NCBI GenBank assembly: GCA_027563935.2
Contig: JANVAS020000231.1
Coordinates: forward strand, 17,502,001 to 17,566,000
Reading direction: 5' to 3'
DNA: 64,000 nucleotides
DNA from: Costus lasius
Lineage: Eukaryota > Streptophyta > Magnoliopsida > Zingiberales > Costaceae
Below the pieces are notes generated by a model, which was not told the DNA's origin, ran no database searches, and saw nothing but the letters and a program-made list of their open reading frames with translations. A program made the translations under genes and the position numbers. Of the stretch, positions 56,065-64,000 are shown piece after piece. Each line of letters starts with the position of its first letter. Position 1 is the stretch's first letter.

Positions 56065-57746
56065 TGTTGGGGTATGCCTTTAAGGCTAATGTTTGAGGCC
56101 TTGGGATTATTTCAGTATCATGTATAAACTCTATGTTTATAAAGGCAATGGTTGTTATTCAGGTTGTTACATCATCTGCTGCAATATGTATACTTCTGAA
56201 TAATGTCTCAATGCTGTTCAGCTTGGCTGACATGCAGTTTTGTCCTTAGTCGAGATATCTTGGTGAACATGAGACAGCCTTGATATGATTGAGACTAATA
56301 TGTGTTCTAATCTTGTAGGATGCTTTGAGCATGGAATAAGATGTAGACTCATGGGTACATTGGATGTACTGGACAGACCCTACTTAGGATATTCAATTGC
56401 TTGTCACAATGTGAATAATCCTTATATGCAAACAAGTGGCATATTTCCTCTCACTTGAGATCACTTCTGTTTCTAAATGATGATTGACATTGTTTTGAGG
56501 TAGTTCAATATCATTTGAAACATAATGGTTATAGACTATCTTGGATAGTGATCATGAGTCATGTTAGGGCACTAGTGATAGATATAGGATTGCTGTCTCC
56601 TTGTTTGGAGTGTGATGTTCTAAAGGGGCCCCCTGGATGAGATGATTGAGAAAGTGTATGGCCATACCCAGATGACTATGTTTCATCTGATCTAATCATT
56701 CTCATCATATTGGAATTACAGGCTAGACACGCTTGTCCAATAAGAACATCCAGTGGCAAAGGAAACACATATGTCAAGTGACTTGGGTTCACACTTGTGC
56801 TGTGGTTTGGGTGTAGTCTTGGAAGACTCTTTCCTTTATATCGGGAGATAGTGATGTGTTGCTAGATACCCCTCACTGATCGTGATAACGTAAGTTATCG
56901 TTACCGACATTTAAAGGAAACCCTTAGGGTCGCACAATTTGATGATATGGCTTACTTATGTCAGATCGTGTGGACTGAATTGTTTTAGTTCAGTTTAATG
57001 GGATTTAAACTCTGATTGTAAGTGAGATCTGGTTTGATCATGTTTGATTGATTAGGGCTTGAGATCGGTAAGCTTCGATCGAGAGAAAAGATGCTAGATC
57101 GGTGAGATCAAGAGCATCAAGAGATGAATGGTCAGATCTTGAGCCTTTTGGTTTAATGTGATCTGGATCAAGGCTTGGCTTAATTTGGTCCTTGAACCAA
57201 ATGAAATGAACCGGCTCATCAAGTGAGCGCATGGTTCAAGGGGAGAGGAAATTGCGATCGTTCACTTGGAGTGAACACATGATCGCATGTGGTGGCTTGC
57301 TATTTTTAGAAGCCATGATCTCAAAATGAGACCACGCCTCACGTTCGAATAGGTCTCCCTATTCTCGCCTCTTCACCTCTTGTCGCCTCTCTTCTCTCGT
57401 GTGGTGAGTCTTGACGCCAAGGAGAGGACTTGACAAAGCCAAGGAGAGCATCTCATCTTCCCTTCAAGCGATCAGGAGACTTGGAGAGCCTTGCTAGCAC
57501 AAGGATCGACAAGGAGTAGGCGATCACTCATCTTGTGTGCGCACGCTTTGGAGGAGAGCCGCATCGTTCTCTGCTTCCAAGTCGCCATCCAAGCAATGGC
57601 AATGGTATGATCTTAACATGATCTATACTTGTTCTTTAAGTTGATTATATGACATACATGCGATCCCAGAAATCCTATGATTCCGCCCATGCAAAAGTTT
57701 AGAAGTGCATGCTGTTTAGGGTTTCGCCCCTTTAGGGAACCTTTCA
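56065..57746 (+). repeat. 5' LTR of copy G
   Basis: 1682 bp, TGTTGGGGTATGCC...CCTTTCA. It contains the GATAAC/GTTATC hairpin as GATAACGTAAGTTATC near 56883, and donor-like AATG|GTATGA near 57605. Confidence 0.93.
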
Positions 57747-57748
57747 AT

Positions 57749-57760
57749 TGGTATCAGAGC
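57749..57760 (+). promoter_or_regulatory. Primer binding site of copy G
   Basis: TGGTATCAGAGC two bases after the LTR. Confidence 0.95.
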
Positions 57761-58147
57761 TAGTTGATGTATGATCATATGATTGCTTGTTTTTGTGATC
57801 CTTGTTTGCGCATATGATTAGATCTAAAGAGCATGCGAAAATTTAATGTATGTTTTACATTGGCGCATGCATGATAGTTGGCGCTTCTTGTAGTTTTTCT
57901 TAAAAACATTACTTGCGCGCCCCTCATTAGATCTAAGCGCCTACTTGAAAATCTTAGACGGGTTATTAGGGTTGAAGTCATCATCTAGTATAGACCCAAA
58001 TGTCTGATCAGACCATCTGACAGCCTAGATGGGTCGACCAGATGGCACCTATGCTCAAGCATGAGGTGGCTATAGGTCGACTGCTGAAAGGCGTGTAGCG
58101 ATGCCTGATTGAGACAACCAGATGAACGCCCATGATGAAGGCCCGGG
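57761..58147 (+). other. Partial leader of copy G
   Basis: First 387 bp of the Copia-1 leader; it stops before the hairpin array. No gene seen. The last five bases, CCGGG, are the expected target duplication of H. Confidence 0.8.
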
Positions 58148-59855
58148 TGTTGGGTCCCCTTCAAGGGGGAGCGAAACCCTAAGCATGCGCAAATCAAAGT
58201 ACTTGCATGGGCGGAATTAGGGTTTCTATAGGATCGCATGTTCTATATGATCAACTTTGATTTAATTGAAAGATCATGAGAAGATCTCACCATAGCCATG
58301 GGTGGATGGAGCCTTGGAAGCAAAGAGTCGAATGCTTCTTCTCCAAAGGTGACGCACACAACAATGAAGTTGGCTTGCTCCTTTGAATCCTTTGTGCTAG
58401 CAAAGCTCTTCAAAGGGTCCTTGATCGTTGGAAAAGAAAGATGAGATGATATCTCCCTTGGCCAAAAGCTCTCTTCTTCCTCTTCGTCTAAGCTCTCTTC
58501 TTGCTCTTCGTCTAAGCTCTAAGCCACACACGAGAGAGCTCCAAAGATTAGAGCCGTTGAGGCAAGCATATGCGTTTTGGCGTTACAAGACTTCCATAAA
58601 AGGAAGGTCATGAAGCCATGCGTTCATGGCTTTGAACTAATCCAAAACGCAAACTTAATTGAACCATGCGTTCACATATGTGAACCGGTTCAATTGAAGT
58701 TGGTCCAATTTCAATTGGTCCAAAGACCAAATCGAACCAAGCCAAGCCATGGTCTAGATCTCCCTTGAACCAAATGGTTCAAGATCTAACCGATCATCTC
58801 TTGATGCTCTTGATCTCACCGATCTAGCATCCACACTCTCGATCGAAGCTTACCGATCTCAAGCCCTAATCAATCAAACAAGATCAGACCAGATCTCACT
58901 TACAATCAGAGGTTAAATCCCTTTCAACTGAAGCAAAACAATTCAGTCCACACGATCTGACTTAAGTAAGCCATTTCATCAAATTGTGCGACCCTGAGGG
59001 TTTCCTTTAAATGTCGGTAACGATAACTTACGTTATCACGATCAGTGAGAGGTATCTAGCAACACATCACTGTCTCCCGATATAAAGGAAAGAGTCTTCC
59101 AAGACTACACCCAAACCACAGCACAAGTGTGAATCAACTTCACAAGGCATGCATGTATCCTTTGCCACTGGATGTTCTTATTGGACAAGCGGGTCCAGCT
59201 TGTAACTCCAATATGATGAGCATGATTAGATCAGATGAACATAGTCACCTGGGTATGGCCATACACTTTCTCAATCATCTCATCTAGGGGGCCCCTATAG
59301 AACATCACACTCCTTGAACAAGGAGACGGCAATCCTATATCTATCACTAGTGTCCCAACCTGACTCATGATCATTATCCAAGATAGTCTATAATCATTAT
59401 CTTTCAAATGATATTGAACTACCTCAAAACAATGACAATCATCATTTAGAAACACAAGTGATCTCAAGTCAGAGGACATGTGCCACTTAGTGCAAACAAG
59501 GATTATTCACATTGTGACAAGCAATTGAATGTCCTAGTAGGGTCTGTCCAGTACATCCAATGTACCCATGAGTCTGCATGTTATTCCATGCTCGGAGCAT
59601 CCTATAAGATTAGAACACATATTAGTCTCAATCATATCAAGGCTGTCTCATGTTCACTAAGATATCTCGACTAAGGACATATAGCATGTCAGCCTAGCTG
59701 AACAGCTTTGAGACATTATTCAGAAGTACACTTATTACAGCAGACAAGGTAACAAACTGAATAACAACCATTGCCTTTATAAACAAAAGTGTTTATACAT
59801 GATACTGTTACAATCCCAAGGCCTCAAACATTAGCCTTAAGGGCATACTCCAACA
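58148..59855 (-). repeat. 3' LTR of copy H
   Basis: About 1708 bp, TGTTGGGTCCCC...CTCCAACA on the plus strand. It carries the GATAAC-TTAC-GTTATC hairpin near 59021. The exact left end could be a few bases off. Confidence 0.88.
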
Positions 59856-59868
59856 ATCTCCCAGTTGC
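59856..59868 (-). promoter_or_regulatory. Polypurine tract of copy H
   Basis: Sense GCAACTGGGAGAT before the LTR; one base differs from D (GCAAGTGGGAGAT). Confidence 0.82.
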
Positions 59869-59875
59869 ACTTAAT

Positions 59876-62800
59876 CTAATGGTTGAGAAATCTCAAACCC
59901 ATATTATTACAGTGCATCTCATGCTTCTGCTGCGCCAGAGGCTTGGTAAGTGGGTCAGCCAGATTGTCATCTGTATGAACCTTGCAAATTTTGATCTCGC
60001 CACGATCAATGATCTCCCGGATCAAGTGAAACCGTCTCTGTATGTGCTTGGACTTCTGGTGCGACCGTGGTTCCTTTGCTTGTGCAATGGCTCCAGTGTT
60101 ATCACAGAAGATAACCAAAGGATCTGCACTCGAAGGAACAACACCAAGTTCCTGAACGAACTTACAAATCCACACTGCCTCCTTGGATGCTTCCGAGGCT
60201 GCAACATACTCGGCTTCTGTTGTGGAATCAGCAACAGTAGACTGTTTGAAACTCTTCCACACCACTGCTCCTCCATTCAAGCTAAAAACATAGCCTGATT
60301 GCGATCGGAAATCATCCTGGTCAGATTGGAATGAAGCGTCAGTATACCCTTCTATACTGAGTTCTTCATGACCTCCATATATCAAGAACATATCTTTGGT
60401 CCTCCGAAGATATTTTAAAATGTTCTTGACTGCAATCTAGTGTGCCTAACCTGGATTACTTTGGAATCGACTGGTCACGCTTAACCCGTAAGCGACGTCT
60501 GGGCGAGTACACAACATCGCATACATAATGGACCCAATAGCCGAAGCATAAGGCGTATTGTCCATTTCATCTTTCTCAGTCTGTGTTTGTGGACACTGAC
60601 TCTTCGAAAGATTCAGACCATGTCTGACTGGAAGATACCCTCTTTTAGAATTCTCTTAATGGAATCTCTCCAGGACTTTATCGATGTAAGTACTCTGGCA
60701 CAGCCCGAGAAGCCTCTTAGATCTATCCCTGCAGATCTTCACACCTAATACATAGGCTGCTTCTCCTAAATCTTTCATCTGAAAACATTTTCCTAACCAT
60801 GCTTTAACAGCATGCAGTTCAGGAATATCGTTTCCAATGATTAAGATATCATCGACGTAGAGGACTAGGAAAGTAACCACGCTCCCACTAAACCTCTTAT
60901 ATACACACGGGTCATCTTCGTTCTTGATGAAACCAAACTCAGAGATTGATTCATCAAAACGAATATTCCAGCTTCTAGATGCTTGTTTCAGTCCATAAAT
61001 GGACTTCTTTAACTTGCATATTTTATGATGATCTGATGGATTAGTGAAACCTTCTGGTTGTGTCATATACACATCCTCATCTAGATTTCCATTAAGGAAA
61101 GCAGTTTTCACATCCATCTGCCAGATCTCATAATCGTAATATGCTGCTATCGCGAAAAGAATCCGAATAGACTTGAACATGGCTACAGGAGAGAAAGTTT
61201 CATCATAATCTATCCCGTAGATTTGTTTGAAACCTTTCGCAACTAGCCTGCCTTTATAGGTTACCACGTTACCATCCATGTCAATCTTCTTCTTGAAGAT
61301 CCATTTACAGCCTATAGGGATTACTCCCGGAGGCGGATCAACCAAATCCCAGACTTGGTTATCTGACATGGAGTCCATCTCGGCTCGCATAGCTTCAAGC
61401 CATCTAGCTGACTCCGGTCCACTGACCGCATCCGCATAAGTGAGGGGTTCATCATTATCAATGATGTAGACTCCATCATAGCGCTCAGGCTGTCGACGGA
61501 TCCTTCCCGATCTACGCGGTTCCCGTGATATCTGAGCCTCAGGTTGTTCAGTAACCTGATCTACCGGCTCAGGCTCATCCAACTGTGCTTGACTACTTTG
61601 TCCTTCCTCTGGATTCTCATCCAGCTTTATTTCTCTCCCACTGGCCTCTTGCAGAAGAAACTCCTTCTCAAGAAAAATGGCCGTCCGAGCAACAAATACC
61701 TTGTTCTCTTTGGGATCGTAGAAATAATAACCCTTAGTTTCCCTAGGGTAACCAACAAAGATGCATTTCTCAGATCTGCTCTCCAGTTTCCCACAGGCGA
61801 GCTTTTTGACATAAGCCTCGCAACCCCAGATCTTAATAAATGTCAAGCTAGGCTGTTTCCCATACCATAACTCATATGGCGTCTTTGAAACTGCCTTGGA
61901 TGGCACTCGGTTTAGTACCTTTGCAGCTGTTTCCAGTGCAAATCCCCAAAAGGAGTAAGGTAGAGTAGCCTGACTCATCATAGAACGAACCATATCAAGT
62001 AACGTTCTATTTCTCCTCTCGGACACACCATTCCATTGCGGTGTCCCTGGCGGAGTGAGCTGTGAGATAATCCCACACTCTTTTAGATAGTCAGTAAACG
62101 CATGACTCAAGTATTCTCCACCTCGATCAGAACGAAGTGCCTTGATATTTCGGCCTAGCTGATTCTGTACTTCATTTTTGAACTCTTTGAACTTGTCAAA
62201 AGATTCACTCTTATGTCTCATTAGATAGACATAACCATATCTACTGAAATCATCAGTAAAGGTAATGAAGTACTGATAGCCACCTCTGGCATGTTTACTA
62301 AATGGCCCACACACATCACTGTGTATAAGGTCAAGTAAACCTGAAGCCCTTTGACCTTTGTTAGGAAAAGGAGCCTTCGTCATTTTACCCATTAAACAAG
62401 CTTTGCATGTATCAATCTCCTCATAGGAGAATGATCCCAGCAGTCCATGATCATGCAACCGCTTAATGCGCTTCTTGTTAATATGGCCTAAACGACTATG
62501 CCATAACAAGGTGCTGTCATCAGCATACTTGGCTTTCTTATTATCAATATTTTGTATAGAATATTCCATGTCCAACATGAATAACCCATTGTTAATTGAA
62601 CCAGTATCATAAACAATATTATCAAGAGTAAGATAACACTTTGAAATCTTGCATTCAAAGGAAAACCCTTTCCTGACAAGAGCAGGAATAGAGATAATAT
62701 TTTTGGTAATACTGGGTACAAAATAACAATTGTTTAATTCTAATACAATGCCAGATGGTAATGAGATGTAATAATCCCCTACAGCAACAGCAGCAACCCG

Positions 62801-63760
62801 TGCCCCGTTTCCAACGCGTAGGTCCACCTCATGCTGTCCCACCTGTCTTCTTCTCTTGAGTTCCTGTACATTTGAACAAATGTGAACTCCACATGCAGTG
62901 TCCAACACCCATGAAATAGAAGAAGAGGATATCATGACCTCAGTCACAAATATACCTGAGCCAGAAGCGATGCTTCCCCTCTTGTCTCCTTGGAGCGCTT
63001 TACAGTCCTTTTTCCAGTGACCCAGCTGGCCACAGTGGAAACACCTGTTGTCCTTTGACCGCTTAACCTTCTGTTTCAGAGCCTTGCTGTAACTCTTGAC
63101 AGGGGCTTTGCCCTTCTTCCCCTTCTTCTTGTTCCTGGAAGGAACCATTAAGACAGAGGTTGAAGGCTTTCCCTTCAGAGTTTCCTCAGTAGTCAAGAGC
63201 ATATTGAGCAGCTCTGCCGGAGTACAATCGATTTTGTTCATATTAAAGTTAATAATGAACGCATCGAAAGAAGGCGGAAGAGACTGCAGAATAATGTCTA
63301 CAGCAAGCTCCTGGTTGATGGTATGCCCCAGTTTCTCCAGAGCCTCCTTGTGCCCAATCATCTTGAGCACGTGAGCTCCCACTGGGCTCCTGTCAGCCAG
63401 TTTGCTCTGAAAGAAAAGCTTTGTCAGATTATAGCGTTCTGTCCTCGCCTGTGCAGCATACAGCATCTTGAGGTTCGCTATAATCTCTATAGCCGACATA
63501 TCCTCATGCTGACGCTGCAGCGGTGGCGTCATAGACGCTAGCATCAGGCAAGCGACATCAATGCTATCATTGACGTGCTTTTCATAGGCATCGCAAACCG
63601 CCCTTGCGGCGTTCGCAGCGGGTTGAGGCGGTATAGCCGTCTCGAGGACATACAGTTTCCTCTCTGCCTTAAGAACGATCTTAAGGTGTCCATACCAGTC
63701 TGAGAAGTTTGGCCCAGCAAACTTCTCCCTTTCCAGTAGGGATCGCACATTGAAGCTCAT
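59876..63760 (-). pseudogene. Copia gag-pol of copy H, two nonsense codons
   Basis: Same length and frame as D (1294 sense positions) with all domains: zinc knuckle CFHCGQLGHWKKDC, protease LDTACG, integrase triad, YVDDILIIG, and RNase H GYTDAS with TEAEYVAASEA. Two in-frame stops: TAA at 60656-60658 (codon 1035, after LERFH, where D has Leu) and TAG at 60437-60439 (codon 1108, where D has Trp). Both fall between reverse transcriptase and RNase H, so Gag, protease, integrase and the polymerase could still be made but not RNase H. The TAG is a C to T change on the plus strand in a CAG context. The first stop lies within five codons of the one in copy A. Confidence 0.95.
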
Positions 63761-64000
63761 GGTGTTCGTTGCTGCAGGAATCTACAACAATGCAAGAACA
63801 GCAAGGTCAGTATCAATGTTTAGAATCAATCCAGGACTTAAGAAAGATTCTTTTTCTCACTATTTTATCTGACTGAAAAATCCAGTAAAACAGTCCGAAA
63901 GAGTAAGACTCTTTTAGTGAGATGGGATCCAGATTTCATACTTGGTCTCCGCGTCCCGCTCAGGCGAGATAAGATGCACAGAGAGTACAAGCACTAATCT
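63761..64000 (-). other. Leader of copy H, first part
   Basis: 240 bp next to gag, aligning with leaders A, B and D, cut by the window end. The acceptor-like TTGTTGTAG is present at about 63786. Confidence 0.8.

Larger units (their letters stand above)
56065..58147 (+). mobile_element. Copia-1 copy G, plus strand, cut by H
   Basis: 5' LTR, primer site and 387 bp of leader, in the opposite orientation to the other Copia-1 copies. It inserted in pol of F; the five bases before it are GCTTG. The leader breaks off at GGCCCGGG, where H begins. Confidence 0.85.
58148..64000 (-). mobile_element. Copia-1 copy H, truncated by the window edge
   Basis: 3' LTR, polypurine tract, gag-pol and the first 240 bp of leader, on the minus strand. 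It lies in the leader of G. Its 5' LTR and the second CCGGG should lie right of the window. Confidence 0.88.

Overview
The window is nuclear DNA of a seed plant, most likely an angiosperm. Every kilobase I can assign belongs to an LTR retrotransposon: Ty1/Copia with tRNA-iMet-type primer sites, a chromodomain Ty3/Gypsy of Tekay/Del type, and an Athila-type Gypsy with a tRNA-Asp-type primer site. I see no host gene, rRNA or functional tRNA gene. The species cannot be told from these elements.

The layout is a nest of insertions. The oldest piece is a fragment (X, 35743-36420) of an Athila-like ORF. On its left lies Copia-1 copy C (minus strand), whose 5' LTR is split by Gypsy element E (14057-34965, target duplication GATAT). 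E carries a 1.74-kb TG...CA insertion S in its 5' LTR only (duplication CTTGG). Its integrase gene is split by a complete Copia-1 element D (22341-31461, duplication TTATC). Copy C is also cut in its leader by Copia-1 copy B, and B is cut in pol by Copia-1 copy A, which runs off the left edge. On the right of X lies Copia-2 element F (plus strand). Its 5' LTR is split by Athila element I (36844-48644, duplication CCTAA) and by solo LTR K of its own family (49051-50978, duplication CCTAC). The pol of F is cut by Copia-1 copy G (plus strand), and the leader of G is cut by Copia-1 copy H (minus strand), which runs off the right edge.

Element D is the only one with everything intact: two 1701-bp LTRs that differ at one position by eye, primer site, purine tract and a 1293-residue Gag-Pol. 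E is also young (three LTR differences seen in 2619 bp), but D splits its integrase and its reverse transcriptase has Asn for a catalytic Asp. A, B, H and F carry nonsense codons; I is old and heavily broken. Several lesions look like deamination of methylated CpG or CHG cytosines, as expected for silenced plant transposons.

The most interesting signal is RNA-level structure in the unusually long (about 1.8 kb) Copia-1 5' leader. In four copies it holds, in sense order: three short hairpins with different stems but the same CTGCGN loop, a longer hairpin with a compensated base pair, a tRNA-like module with A-box and B-box matches, and a duplicated hairpin whose two copies differ by compensatory changes. 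The first hairpin (GGC-CTGCGT-GCC) recurs in the same sense orientation in the LTR of unrelated Gypsy element E and in the leader of Copia-2 element F. Both Copia families also show candidate splice sites that would remove the primer site and leader.
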